From the NCBI RefSeq assembly GCF_932276165.1, contig NC_063982.1:79501-143500 (forward strand): a stretch of 64,000 bases of DNA. The letters run 5' to 3'. The translations under genes and the position numbers were made by a program. Below the pieces are notes generated by a model. It saw only the letters and a program-made list of their open reading frames with translations, searched no databases and was not told where the DNA came from. This stretch comes from Plutella xylostella. Lineage: Eukaryota; Arthropoda; Insecta; Lepidoptera; Plutellidae. Within the stretch, counting starts at the first letter, position 1. The number at the start of each line of letters is the position of its first letter. This document shows, one piece after another, positions 21,119 through 31,999 of this stretch.

Positions 21119-22423
21119 CTTACGATATATATTTTTTCTCTATGGAAAATAAATAAAAAACATTCTCTATGACAAAATGGCTCCTATACGTTACATTTGA
21201 ACGTAATTGTGTTTAATTTTGTGTTATTAGGTACCTATTTGTTGTGTTGTGAGATATTTCTATTGTTAAGCAAGTCGAGTCTAGGTTTTTGTTCCTCCGG
21301 CTTACTGTCGAGATTTTGCGTGATTTTGGGTAGTTACCAAATGCGTCACAATGCCGAAGCCCTGTGTGTTTGGTTGTGCAACCAATGGTAAGTGATACAT
21401 TTATACAAATACTTGGGTGGATTTCAACAAGTCCTAAAAAATCTTCATTTCCGTGGACTTTTTTATCTTAAGGTTTTTTATATTAGAAAAACGCTTTTAT
21501 TAAAGTTTTTGTTAATGTTAGTGTTCTTACTAAATGGGTAGCAGATAAGTTAAAAACTGAATGAGATACGGATGATTAAAAATTTCGTGCCACGGCGATG
21601 AAACATGCGTTCACGGCAATGAAACAAGCGTCCACGGCAATGAAACAAAGGACCACGGCAATGAAACAAACTTCCACGGCAATGAAAGAACTGTATACAA
21701 TGGAAATGAAAGAATCAATCCACTGCAATTTTTTAAAAAGACTGTGTGGGAAACGCAAACTTAAACATGTATGTACGGCAGAAATATTTGGATAGATATT
21801 GGAACGAAAGAAATAACGACAGTATGTATAAAAAAATAAGAATATATTATGGAATTCTCTAAGTAGCATTGTGGGGTCCGTATTGCGACGTATAAAACAA
21901 AATGTTTCATTTCACACTAATAACGTTCACAACATATGATAAACCTTACCTATAACATCTATATTTTCATAAGGTATAATATCCAATTCGTATACTGTTC
22001 ATTTTATGTAAAATTCATAAAATATACTATAATATGACATAATCTGTGCTGAATTACACAACACCGGCAAAACACCTAGCACCAAAATATAAAGATAGGT
22101 GCGGTTAGGTTCACATGTTGGTCAGCTAAGCGTCTCCCTACATAGCGCCAATAATAATAACGCAGTCAAAACTCCTTCACCAAAACATAAACATAGAGCG
22201 TCTCCCCATGTAGCCCTGCTTCGCTTTTGATGAACATGTGCACTTAACCGCTCCTCCTCGCTTTTCTCGTCATCGCACCTATCTTTAGGTTGTGGTGCTA
22301 GAGGTTTTGATGGTGTTGTGTAATTTAACAGATTATGTGATATGATAGAATATTTTATGAACTTTATGCTAAATCATAGTATATTTTAATTGGTAGGTAT
22401 AATAATATGAAATGTACATGTTA

Positions 22424-22803
22424 TCATCATCAGCCTATAATCATCCAATGCTGGACATAGGCCTCTCCCAAGGAGCGCCACAACACTCGGTCCTCGGTCT
22501 TCCGAATCCAGCCACTACCGGCTACCTGCCTAAGCTTGCATATTTTGACAGCTATGTTGGTAACCTTAGTCCTCTGACGTATAACCTCTTTTCTGATACC
22601 ATCCATAAGAGAAACCCCAAGCATAGCTCTCTCCATAGCACGCTGAGTGACTTTAAATCGGTGGACCAGTCCCACCATCAGTGTCCACGTATATGCACCA
22701 TATGTCATAACTGGCAGGGCGCAATTGTTGAAGACTGTTGGATGCGCCTTTCAGCCTTCTTGTCGAAGTTGCTTCTGCCTAGCCGAATAGTCTGCCTCAG
22801 GTA
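22424..22803 (-). mobile_element. RTE-type LINE 3' fragment
   Basis: The minus-strand frame contains VTQRAMERAMLGVSL, RTKVTNIAVKICKLRQ and VAGSGWIRKTEDRVLWRSLG followed by GEAYVQHWMIIG, the C-terminus of an RTE reverse transcriptase ORF2. About 40 residues expected between CKL and VAGSGW are missing, so there is an internal deletion. The trinucleotide TCATCATCAG tail marks its 3' end at the left. Confidence 0.85.
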
Positions 22804-23149
22804 GTCATATTATTGCACAACTTCGATAGTTGTCTCACGAACGATCACCGGCTCCAGTTTTATGTGAACATTCTACATGACTTTTGTCTTGCCAAGTTCA
22901 TACGGAGGCCTACACGGTGCAAGCAGCATTAAGGCCACTTAGCATCCAGCTGAGTTCCTGCAGAGATGTTTGTTCTATTATATTCTATTCTACTATCTGT
23001 GGGAGGTGTAAGTACCTGCACCTGGCTCTCTCGAATGGGACCTTTGTGCAATGTGCATATCCCCAAGGTCTAAGCTGCCTTTCTAAGCTTGGACTATTTC
23101 CCACCACGCTGGTCCACAGCGGGTTGGTGGGTTCACATATAATCTAGAT

Positions 23150-23400
23150 GTGCTAAATCTAGATATGCAGGTTTCCTCACGATGTTTTCCTCACCGTAAG
23201 AGCGATGGTATACATTGTACTTATGTTAAAAGAACTCATTGGTACAGTAAGAGGCAGATAAACCTGACCCCCTCAGAAGCATTGTTACTATGTGAGGGGG
23301 GTCAGGTTTCTCTGCACTTGACCGTACATGTCAGCGCCGGAATTTGCACCCGCATCATTGGCGTGGGAAGCGGGCGCTTACCCGACTGAGCTACCACCGA
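23150..23400 (-). mobile_element. tRNA-headed SINE with inner hairpin
   Basis: Read on the minus strand the head is GGTGGTAGCTCAGTCGGGTA, an A-box-bearing tRNA-like 5' end, followed by a diverged B-box region and CCGGCGCTGACATGTAC, as in the SINEs at 40,461 and 63,161. Inside, AACCTGACCCCCTCA at about 23,261 pairs with TGAGGGGGGTCAGGTTT at about 23,292, an inserted hairpin. Confidence 0.65.
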
Positions 23401-26148
23401 TCTTATTTATACATAACGTTCATTATAATTATGTTGTGATTGTTATTATTAATGTAATATTATATATTTCGTTTTTATACATCGCGATACGCACCCGTTT
23501 TAACGCACTGCAAAAAGAGGTAATTTGACTAGTCCTGTAGGTAATGTCAGTGATCGGTATTACCTGTATTACAGGTAAAAGATGGTAAAGATATGTTACT
23601 TTGCCTAATCATACATACCACGGCGATGAAAACATAAGTCACGGAAATGAATAACCTGGCCACGGAAATGAATAACCTAACCACGGCAATGAATACAAAT
23701 TATTTAACAAGACATGGCAATGAAATTTTTTTCATTGCCGTGGCTTTTTTTTCATTGCCATAGCAAATATTGGCCACGGAAGCCACGGAAATGAAAGCAT
23801 GGCGATGAAAACCAAGGCATTAAATATAAATAACTAAAAAAGTATTAACTATTCGAAGAAATAAACACTTTATAAGGTAAATATTTTCAAAAATCTTTCT
23901 TTTGAATGCTTATTCTAGAAGACAAACTTAATTTTATACAAGTTATATCTATCCACGGCAATGAAAGAAAAATTGTCCAGTCCCCAAAAATTTTACTGAT
24001 TTTCACTATTGCGCAAAAACGCGGGCACCGATGAACCTCCTGCCACGTCTAGCAGTTAGGCGACACTTTTAAGAAACGATTAGCGCACTCAGACGGGCAC
24101 CCAAGTTCATAGGTAAAACAATATCCTTGATCATGTTTAGGACACGGCGATGAACAGAAGTTCTGGGACACATGAATTTTCACTTACTGTTCGTTATATT
24201 CTTTATATATTTCAATAAATGTATTCCGTGACAATACTTTAACTATTAATGTATCAAATGAAACTAAGTTTAACTATCAATACTCAATATTTTTTCATCA
24301 ATGAAGAATAATACAAAACGTGGTTACGTGGGGACAGACACGGCAATGAAAGATTTGGAGGTTTAATATTTTATTTAAAAATATTCATTAATCCTATTAA
24401 TACAATATTTAGTGCTACACATAGATAACTAGTTCACTTAACCGGAAAAAAATATTAGAAAATTATAACTTGGTTTTTTAGTACCGGTTTCATTGATGCC
24501 ACGCAATTTTTGGCCGCGGGAAATTCACCCACTTATGTTATCATTTTTTTATCATGTCTGTAGGCGGTGGTTGAATATGGATCTCCACCGAGCTCCGTAA
24601 ATTCCGCAAAGGTCGACACCAATCAGTATCAGTGCAAAATATGCTTTCATACATTTTCATAACACAACTGTGTCCACCGGGATGTCTGAGTTGGCCTTAA
24701 AAGTCTTAAGTGCATATTCCTAAAACTAACCCACAGGCCGTAAACATACCGGAGCAGGATATGGGCCTCCTCCTAAACTGGAGGGTTAATTAGTTCAAGC
24801 AACATTATTTTTCTTTCTGTTTCAGATGCAACTCGTCATTCATTTCCGAATCCCAGAAGATTCCGCCAGCATTTTAATGCTTGGGTTAATATTACTGGTG
24901 ATTTTGGCATGAGTAGTGAAGAGATTTTTAAAAAGAAGAAAGTTTGTGATGCCCATTTTACAGAAAGAGATCGCAATCGCAACCATCGATTAAATAATTT
25001 AGCTATTCCATCTCTTCACTTGAATGGTAAATAAGCAATTTTTATATAGTAGATTAGTTTATTCATGAATATAATCCTAAGGAAGTATTACAATTATTTA
25101 GGTCTGGCAAACTTTACGAATGCATTTGATGGCAGACATACTAGTAGTACTCTCTGATTACATAATAATAATACTCTAGATATTTTGAATGAGATCTTTG
25201 AAATGAAATTGATGAAGTTGTATAAAGAAGCTGGAATAACAATAATAAAATTTTAATATGTCGGCGAAGGTGAGGGGTTCGGCAGTAGCTCTCCATCTCC
25301 ATCAGACATAGTGGGCGTGCAATGGGATCCGGGCTTGATGGAAACACTCTTTGTAGGCAATCACTTGATTTATTAGGTAGGTGCACTTTACAGAATATAA
25401 CACAGTAACTATGATACGAAACGTAGGGTACAGGTCGATAGCGCTCGGCGGTTGGAAGGCAAGTGAGGGAGCGCAGCTCTGCTCCCACCTGCTGCCACGC
25501 GCCCCACCATAGACGCTGTAGAGCGCCGCCAGGCGGCGCTGCTGCGCTTCGTATCCGGGCGAGTCAGCGGTGTCAGTATCATGACTGTAATCATGACTTC
25601 ACCGACACGGCCATCCTGTGATGCACACGTCCTCGTGTGTGTTATTCTGTAACAAGACACAGCGAACAGTATCTTCACAAATTACTTAGCCTACTACTAT
25701 TTACAATGCTCTACATTAACACTATGCTTATAGTAGGTATCTTAAAAGAAAACTAATCAACTTCTTTATTAACAGGAATGAATAAACTTCTTGCCACACA
25801 GACACATTGTATCATTGACTCATCAATCTCTAAGTTCAAAAACTAACATCTTCAGTACTCTTTCATTAAGCTTTCATAAACCATAATCAAATCAAATCAA
25901 CCTCTCAACGGCTCATCGGCCAAAGCAATCACAGTTGCATTCTCATTACGCGCCTCCCTCCAAGGGGATCGCCGAGTCAACCTTTGACTCTCCACATACG
26001 GTTCATCATGAACCCGACCTCCGCCAGAACTATACGCCTGCCGCCTGCCCACAGACTATGCGAACATAGATGCTGATTTCTACTAGACTACGACTACGTA
26101 TCAGTCTCTGGTACGGTCTCATTATCACTCATTATCACTTATGCAAGC

Positions 26149-27675
26149 TTAATTATTATTTACAGGCTCCTCAACAGCCTCTTCATTCAACTCCGACTCA
26201 TCGTCCTGAAACTCTTCAATGATACAAGGTTCTGAGGGCATCTTTCTAAGCCTATCGTGTGCGTACTTGTAAGTACGTTTCGAATTCAACGCCTTTAAGG
26301 TGTATCTGTCACCATCTAGTACCTCTATCACTTGGAATGGGCCTTTATATTTAGGGTCTAACTTAGTCTGGTTTCTCTCTTCATTAGCCAGTAATACAAA
26401 ATCTCCTACTGAAAATTTGCTAAGTTTGGCCTTTGTGGAATCAAATCGACGCTTCTCATAAACAGCTGAATTCTTAATAAGTTGAGCAGCTTCAACTCTA
26501 AGTGCAGGTAAGTCAACCTCTATTTCGTCATTACATGTCATAAGAGTCAATGGTCGCGCAACTTTACCAATCATGAGTTCTAATGGACTCGCTTGAGTAG
26601 TACGGTTTACGGTGCAATTAATGGCGAGTTGTACTTCACTTAACGCGTCTTGCCAGGATCGGGTATCGCTAGTTTCTACAGCCGTTAGCATAGACTTTAG
26701 TACGCTCATAGTTCTCTCTACCTGCCCGTTAGCACGCGATGATCCGGTTGCGATTAAGTGTAACGAAATATTACTAGCATCACAGAACTCTTTAAACTCC
26801 TTACTGGCAAAGCATCGTCCTTGATCCGCTATGATCCTTGTTGGCGCTCCAAACAACGCTACGCTATCTTTAACAGCCTGTATGCTACTAACTGTGTCAA
26901 TTCGTGTTGTGTGAAAGAGCAGAGTGTATTTTGTGAAACCGTCAACTAATACGAACGCGTATTCTTTTTGGTCGTTCTTCCCGCTAAGTTTACCGGTTGC
27001 ATCGATGTGGATAGTGTGCCATGGCGTTGTTATCTTAGGGATTGGATGGAGCTCCGCTTGAACTCGGCCTGAATGTGATTTAGCTACCTTACATGTAACG
27101 CAACTATCGATGTACTTCTTTACGTATCGCGCCATGCCTTCGAACCAATAATGTTGGTACAACTTTTCCAATGTTTTATCGGAGCCTAAATGTACTAGAG
27201 ACTCATGGATATTGTTTACGACAGACCAGCGTAGAGCTTTGGGTAGAATAGGCAAACATCTCGTGCGTCTATTACGCTGAACCTTCCTATGAAGAATCCC
27301 TGCTCGCACCTCGTAAGTATTGGCAATGTCCGCACTCAGTGTACCATTATTGAGATCAGTTAATAGCTTGCTAATTTCGGGGTCACGTTTTTGTTCAGCA
27401 ATTATCCAATTATTTGTAACTTCTGTAAAGTTAATTTGTTTCTGCTCTACATTTGAAGCTACTTGCGGTTGTAACTTTTCGCTCGACTCTACATGTGACT
27501 CTATGCTCGGGACTTCGCTAACGCTTAAACTTGACTGAACGCAGCTGTCCTGGTTTGCGTTTCCGAGGTTTCGTGAAAAGAAATCTACGTGTTTCATGTA
27601 CTGTCCGGCTTTATAAACGACGTCGAAATCAAAAGATTGGAGATAAGCCCACCATCTTTGGACCCGCGGTGTCAA
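26149..27675 (-). CDS. Gypsy integrase (C-terminal part of pol)
   Basis: This frame of about 500 residues begins within the RNase H/integrase linker (TPRVQRWWAYLQSF). It has an HHCC zinc-binding module (HLGSDKTLEKLYQHYW, then CVTCK) and the DDE catalytic core with IDATG, IIADQG and a glutamate in GQVERTMSVLK. The C-terminal part contains KLDPKYKGPFQVIEV, the GPF-type module of Gypsy integrases. It joins retroviral-type cDNA to host DNA. It is intact in itself but separated from reverse transcriptase by the insertion at 27,692-29,087. Confidence 0.9.
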   Translation of the reverse strand: MTPRVQRWWAYLQSFDFDVVYKAGQYMKHVDFFSRNLGNANQDSCVQSSLSVSEVPSIESHVESSEKLQPQVASNVEQKQINFTEVTNNWIIAEQKRDPEISKLLTDLNNGTLSADIANTYEVRAGILHRKVQRNRRTRCLPILPKALRWSVVNNIHESLVHLGSDKTLEKLYQHYWFEGMARYVKKYIDSCVTCKVAKSHSGRVQAELHPIPKITTPWHTIHIDATGKLSGKNDQKEYAFVLVDGFTKYTLLFHTTRIDTVSSIQAVKDSVALFGAPTRIIADQGRCFASKEFKEFCDASNISLHLIATGSSRANGQVERTMSVLKSMLTAVETSDTRSWQDALSEVQLAINCTVNRTTQASPLELMIGKVARPLTLMTCNDEIEVDLPALRVEAAQLIKNSAVYEKRRFDSTKAKLSKFSVGDFVLLANEERNQTKLDPKYKGPFQVIEVLDGDRYTLKALNSKRTYKYAHDRLRKMPSEPCIIEEFQDDESELNEEAVEEPVNNN

Positions 27676-28204
27676 GTCAGCTTTCTTACTAATCTCTAAT
27701 CTTTTATCTCACGGAATTCTGACAGTTATCAATTTTTGACATGTCAGAGATCACAAACCTTTTTTGGCTGGGTACTTTTTTCAATACGAATCTGAATATC
27801 AGTTGTTGTATCCGGACAATTTTCTATATTACTCGTATATTTTTAAATATTTAGAATGATGGTCTTTACGTTAGGCGCTAAAGAACCACGAGGACGCTTC
27901 TTACAGGGAGAGAGAAAGTCTGACTCTTGTGCTCTGTCAGATGGGGCCGCTTCCTGGGAAGGGCCAGGTTGTGGCTCCATAACGTTTATAAAAACAATAA
28001 GGGTTCCCTTTTTCCTTTTCAGGTACGGAACTCTAAAAAAGAATAGTAACAATCGGATCAATCGTTTCCGAGATATTCGTGGACAAACATACATACCAAC
28101 AAACATATAAACATACTTATACAATAAAAAAATTCATATTTGTTTATTAGGCTTAATGGATTGTCATATTTTAATATGGTGCAGTTCCAATAATCTTACA
28201 TAGG

Positions 28205-28482
28205 TACCTATAATAATAATAATAATATAATAATATGTGGGGACATCTCACACACGGCCATCCGACCCCAAGCTAGGTAGAACCTGTGTTATGGGTGTCG
28301 GACAGCTGATATATCTACACAAATACATAGATAGATAGATACTAAATATAAATATCAACACCCAAGACCCGAGAACAAATATCTGTGTTTAAACAAATAT
28401 CTGCCCCAGCCGGGAATCGAACCCGGGACCTTCGGCTCAGTAGTCAGGGTCACTAACCACTACGCCGTTCGGTCGTCTAGCC
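28205..28482 (-). mobile_element. tRNA-headed SINE (same family as 13,364)
   Basis: On the minus strand it has the head ACGGCGTAGTGGTTAGTGAC, then GGTTCGATTCCCG as B box and a body with GTTCTCGGGTCTTGGG and CAGCTGTCCGACACCC. It ends in a TATTATAATAATAATA-like tail at the left. Confidence 0.8.
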
Positions 28483-28639
28483 GAACATATTATGTACTTA
28501 CCGAATTGAGAATCTTTTATTTGAAATCGATTAAAAAGGTTTGTTATCCCTGAATTTAGTAGCAAGTGATGCCATGCTAAAGAATAAAATAAAGTAATTA
28601 AAATTAATTCGATACAATGGTCCTGAGTCGTGATTTTAC

Positions 28640-28891
28640 TTAATATTATAAATGCGAAAGTTTGTGAGTATGTGTGTATGTATGTATGTGTGTACCTTTG
28701 TTACTTCTTCACGTCAAAACAACTGAACCGATTTTAATGAAATTTGGAATGGAGTTAGCTGACACCCTGGATTAACATATAATAGCTTATGGGTTAATCC
28801 AGGGAATTTCGCGATAAAAAGTAGCCTTTTTATCGCGGAATTCCCACGGAAAAACTAATTAAGGTGAAGCGAAGCTCGAGGCAACAGCTAG
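28640..28891 (+). mobile_element. Non-autonomous Helitron-like repeat
   Basis: It has TAATATTATAAATGCGAAAG at the 5' side, AACTGAACCGATTTTAATGA inside, inverted CTGGATTAAC/GTTAATCCAG words and a 3' CTAG followed by T. This matches a very common lepidopteran Helitron-type family as I know it. The 5' end is not sharply defined. Confidence 0.6.
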
Positions 28892-29079
28892 TATTGAAAT
28901 ATTTGTTATTTTTGTATTACCTACTTCACTTGAGCAAGTAAATATTTAGATTTATGTTTTTCTATGAAAACATTAAAAAAAATATTGCCATTAAATGGAT
29001 CCAAATTTTACCTTTTTTCGGTGAAGAGCTTTTTTAGTGGTATCACTAATGAAATGTCAGAATTCCGCGGAATTAAAAA

Positions 29080-31233
29080 TTAGAGTGTAGAGGACCTTAT
29101 AGAGTTGCAATCTGTTACAACTGTAAATTTACGCCCGTGTAAATATTGTCGAAAATGCTTAATAGCATTAACTATAGCTAGCGTCTCAAGCTCATAACTG
29201 TGATACCGCGACTCCGCCGGGGTGGTACGCTTGCTGAAGTACTCTATTACGTGTCGCTTGCCGTCCACAATTTGGAATAAAATAGCGCCATAGCCGTTAG
29301 CACTCGCGTCAGTATGCAACTCGACGGGGTATTCTGGATTGTAAATCATCAACACAGGTTCTTTTGTCAAAATCGAAATAATCTCCTGTCGAATTTCTTC
29401 ATGACGCGGCTGCCAGATAAACGAGACATTTTCTCTGGTAAGATTGTAAAGAGGTCCCATAATGCGCGAAAATTGAGGTATGAACTGACGGAAGTACGTA
29501 GCTAAGCCTATAAACTGTCTTAACTGAGTTACCGTTTCTGGTGGTGGCAATTCGGTAAGGGATCGAACCTTACGCTTATTAGGTTTTATTTGACCTGCAC
29601 TAATCTCATATCCTAAAAATTCTAGTTCAGTTTTTAGGAATGAGCATTTCTTTAAATTTAAAGAAAATCCCGCCTTCGTAAGTGTGTTTAAAACGACTTC
29701 AAGCCTTTCCAACCCTTCAGTGATCGTTGCAGATGGAATTAACACGTCATCAACGTACACAATGACGTAATCATAAGCCAGAGGGCCTAGCGCTTTAATT
29801 ATCGCTCTTTGAAAGACAGAAATGGCATTACGAAGACCAAAGGGCATGGACAAGTACTCAAACTGCCCGTCAGGTGTAATAAACGCGGTTCTTTCGATAG
29901 ATTCTTCCGATTTGATAGGAATTAAGTGAAATCCACTTGCGCAATCTAGTTTAGTGTAGTAATTAGCTCCCTGTAGACGTCCAATGAGGTCAGAAATTAG
30001 CGGTAATGGGAATCTATCAGGCACCGTGTTGCTGTTTAGTTCGCGGTAGTCAATGCACATCCTATCACTACCATCGCGCTTTTTAACCAAGAGAGCCGGG
30101 CTCGCGAATGGGGAACTACTCGGACGGATAATATCCGCTTGCAACAATTCGTCTACGCGGTCACGCATTATTTTTCGCTCCTCCGGGCTGAGGCGATAGG
30201 GACGCCGTTGTACGGTACGAGTGGGGTCAACAAGCCGAATTTCAAGTTCTCCTGTAGTTACGCGAGTCTTAGGCATACCCGTGACAAAATAATCAGAATT
30301 ACGCTCTAAAATATCTACCAACTGCGGCTTATTACTGTCGGGAATATCCGTGTCGACATTTTGGAAATCATTTTTGACCGATAATTCGATTTCACAACTA
30401 GCTATCACTTTGTGTTTTTCTAACTTAAACTCAGATGACGTCATATGAACTGCAAAGCCTTGATTTAAAATTTCGCGACCAATCATTATCTCATTTTCTA
30501 ATATAGCGTCAGGCACAACATGTAGCAAAATTTCTAACACATTATCACCTATCTCAATGACACACAGTATTTGCTGGATGCTGACTGTTCTTGATTCACC
30601 AATACCCTTAAGGTAAACTACGTTATTATAACGTTTCCCAGAAAATTTACGTGAAACACTCTCTTTAATCAAAGAACACTCAGCACCAGAGTCATATTGG
30701 AAAACGAAAGACTGACCTTTATGATTTAAATTTCCTGTTGGTGCTTCTACGACGCACACGTTGACACGACGCTCAGCATTGGGCCCGCCACCGCTGCCAC
30801 CTCTGCTGGCGCCCTGGGCCGCTGGACACCGGCTCGCGATGTGTCCTGGCTCGTTGCACTTAAAGCAAATGATCTTGCCCGATGTAGTTGGCTGCTGCTG
30901 TGGTCCACTTCGTGTAGTTGGCACGGCAGGATTGGTCCATTTCTTGCTTTGAACCTCCTTGCCACGGTGAAAGCACTCAGATTGCTTGTGTCCGATTTTT
31001 CCGCAGTGAAAACACTTTACAGGGGGTAGTGTGGAAAATTTGGCACGTTTGAATTCTGGTGCGATTTTCTGATCCAGGGATGAATTAGCCTTGCGTTTTA
31101 GGAAGGAAAACGCTTGTAGCTCTTGCTGGAATCGATTACGAGTGCCGATTTCAGTTGTGTATGCCAAACGATGTAATTTCGAATCGAATTGCGACATGTG
31201 AGCGAGCACTGTTGATACGGCGATCTGCTCCAC
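29080..31233 (-). CDS. Gypsy Gag C-terminus, protease, reverse transcriptase and RNase H
   Basis: In order the frame shows two CCHC knuckles (CFHCGKIGHKQSEC and CFKCNEPGHIASRC), an aspartic protease with FQYDSGAECSLI, a reverse transcriptase with YVDDVLIP as the polymerase box, and RNase H with ELHTDASANGYGAI and YELETLAIVNAIKHFRQYLH. These make the element's cDNA from RNA. The frame ends prematurely at about 29,080, where a TA-target insert starts. The upstream gag part is in another frame, so a frameshift near 31,255 separates them. Confidence 0.9.
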   Translation of the reverse strand: MEQIAVSTVLAHMSQFDSKLHRLAYTTEIGTRNRFQQELQAFSFLKRKANSSLDQKIAPEFKRAKFSTLPPVKCFHCGKIGHKQSECFHRGKEVQSKKWTNPAVPTTRSGPQQQPTTSGKIICFKCNEPGHIASRCPAAQGASRGGSGGGPNAERRVNVCVVEAPTGNLNHKGQSFVFQYDSGAECSLIKESVSRKFSGKRYNNVVYLKGIGESRTVSIQQILCVIEIGDNVLEILLHVVPDAILENEIMIGREILNQGFAVHMTSSEFKLEKHKVIASCEIELSVKNDFQNVDTDIPDSNKPQLVDILERNSDYFVTGMPKTRVTTGELEIRLVDPTRTVQRRPYRLSPEERKIMRDRVDELLQADIIRPSSSPFASPALLVKKRDGSDRMCIDYRELNSNTVPDRFPLPLISDLIGRLQGANYYTKLDCASGFHLIPIKSEESIERTAFITPDGQFEYLSMPFGLRNAISVFQRAIIKALGPLAYDYVIVYVDDVLIPSATITEGLERLEVVLNTLTKAGFSLNLKKCSFLKTELEFLGYEISAGQIKPNKRKVRSLTELPPPETVTQLRQFIGLATYFRQFIPQFSRIMGPLYNLTRENVSFIWQPRHEEIRQEIISILTKEPVLMIYNPEYPVELHTDASANGYGAILFQIVDGKRHVIEYFSKRTTPAESRYHSYELETLAIVNAIKHFRQYLHGRKFTVVTDCNSIRSSTL

Positions 31234-31799
31234 AGTTTTTCCTTTCCAGTTGTTTAGTAGGGAAGTGATTATGAAGTATTAGGCGGCTTCCATAAGAGGC
31301 TAGTGTCTCGCCGTCCTTGGGCTTATTATTGTTTAGGTTAATGAGCGTCGCAGCTGAAGTTTCGACAGACACGAATCGCGCAACGAACATTTCTTTAAAT
31401 TGGGTCCATGTCATACCTGCATACGATATCTGGGCAAGCCATGTCGATGCCACGCCTTTCAAGGCCTTGCTGATTACAACAACAAGCTGGCCTCCTTCTA
31501 GCGGCTTGTCTGCGAAGCACACGTCGGCAGTCGCACACCATGCACGTGCGTCTGCATCAGGTTTTTCAGGGTCGAACTCCGGAAGCGTGATCTTGTAGCC
31601 AGCACTCGGTCCAGGTTGCTTGAGTGCGGCGATGAGGGCTTTCATGTTCTCGTTCTGCATCTCGAACATCATGCGCCAGTTCTGCTCCGTGGCACCTTGG
31701 TCGCTGCTGAGTGGTGCTGATGCTGCATTCGCCCGTTGGGATCCCACTTCTGATGTCGGCGAAGGTGAGGGGTTCGGCAGTAGCTCTCCATCTCCATCA
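31230..31799 (-). CDS. Gypsy Gag N-terminal region (frameshifted)
   Basis: The likely start is the Met of MSDGDGELLPNPSPSPTS at 31,799. The frame runs through a Gag capsid-like region with ITLPEFDPEKPDADARAW and WTQFKEMFVARF. The frame then changes near 31,265; beyond that point homologous Gag sequence continues in the frame of the pol ORF (VEQIAVSTVLAHM). Whether a programmed frameshift or a lesion is present cannot be told, but mid-capsid placement favours a lesion. Confidence 0.8.
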
Positions 31800-31999
31800 G
31801 ACATAGTGGGCGTGCAATGGGATCCGGGCTTGATGGAAACACTCTTTGTAGGCAATCACTTGATTTATTAGGTAGGTGCACTTTACAGAATATAACACAG
31901 TAACTATGATACGAAACGTAGGGTACAGGTCGATAGCGCTCGGCGGTTGGAAGGCAAGTGAGGGAGCGCAGCTCTGCTCCCACCTGCTGCCACGCGCCC

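Larger units (their letters stand above)
21415..24530. mobile_element. 3.1 kb element with recurring CACGGCAATGAA words and ACTT target duplication
   Basis: Block 2 keeps the empty site (AAATACTTATG at about 60,234), so the limits are exact, with ACTT at 21,411-21,414 and 24,531-24,534. Termini are GGGTGGATTTC and (reverse complement) GGGTGAATTTCCC. The word CACGG(C/A)(A/G)ATGAA occurs at least 14 times in both orientations. It includes a perfectly 21-bp-spaced run at 21591, 21612, 21633, 21654, 21675 and another at 23619, 23640, 23661, 23682. There is no recognisable transposase. An RTE fragment (22,424-22,803) and a SINE (about 23,150-23,398) are nested inside. A second copy enters the right edge of the window at 63,735. 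The superfamily is unknown to me. Confidence 0.8.
1775..24708. repeat. Duplicated block, copy 1 (homologous to 44,441-60,411)
   Basis: From GTACTTATAAAAATTTACAG at 1,775 to AAAGTCTTA at 24,708 this block aligns in order and orientation with 44,441-60,411. It holds one complete GalNAc-transferase gene, a P-element-like pseudogene and the first THAP exon of a second P-element-like gene. The longest colinear stretches, such as 16,910-21,410 against 55,750-60,233, differ at only a handful of positions per kilobase. Copy 1 is about 7 kb longer. The main extra segments are insertions at 2,734, 4,027, 7,121, 8,584, 9,989, 14,036-16,909 and 21,415-24,530, all absent from copy 2. Confidence 0.93.
27692..29087. 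mobile_element. TA-target element inserted between RNase H and integrase of the Gypsy element
   Basis: TA flanks both ends (27690-27691, 29088-29089). Removing the insert plus one TA restores the pol reading frame. The ends are ATCTCTAATC and (reverse complement) CACTCTAAT, and both sides share CGGAATTCTGACA about 20 bp in. Inside are a GTACGGAACTCTAAAAAAG repeat word, a minus-strand SINE (28,205-28,482) and a Helitron-like repeat (28,640-28,891). No transposase is seen; the small minus-strand frame starting with MEPQPGPSQ is of no recognised family. Confidence 0.75.
25258..31999 (-). mobile_element. Ty3/Gypsy LTR retrotransposon, defective, flanked by 247-bp direct repeats
   Basis: Gag, protease, reverse transcriptase, RNase H and integrase are read leftwards in that order. 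There is no envelope ORF. Direct repeats at 25258-25504 and 31753-31999 (offset 6,495 bp) cover the leader and the first gag codons. The single LTR-like region, with an AATAAAG signal near 25,765, lies between the integrase end and the left repeat, and no 5' LTR precedes gag. The unit is therefore circularly permuted relative to a normal LTR element. The pol reading frame is interrupted by a 1.4 kb insert and gag carries a frameshift. It sits in an intron of P-like gene C. Confidence 0.85.

Noticed and set aside
21591..21690. Regular 21-bp direct repeats, first considered as a CRISPR-like or coding heptapeptide repeat
   Set aside because: Only 13-14 bp of each unit are conserved and the same word occurs in both orientations elsewhere in the element. 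In a eukaryotic transposon this fits binding sites, not a CRISPR array or a protein repeat.
27843..28124. Minus-strand frame beginning MEPQPGPSQ inside the TA element
   Set aside because: It is short, has no recognisable domain, and overlaps the GTACGGAACTC repeat word. There is no support for a real gene.
25258..31999. Endogenous retrovirus with envelope
   Set aside because: No envelope-like frame exists downstream of integrase. The gene order and motifs fit a Ty3/Gypsy retrotransposon without env.
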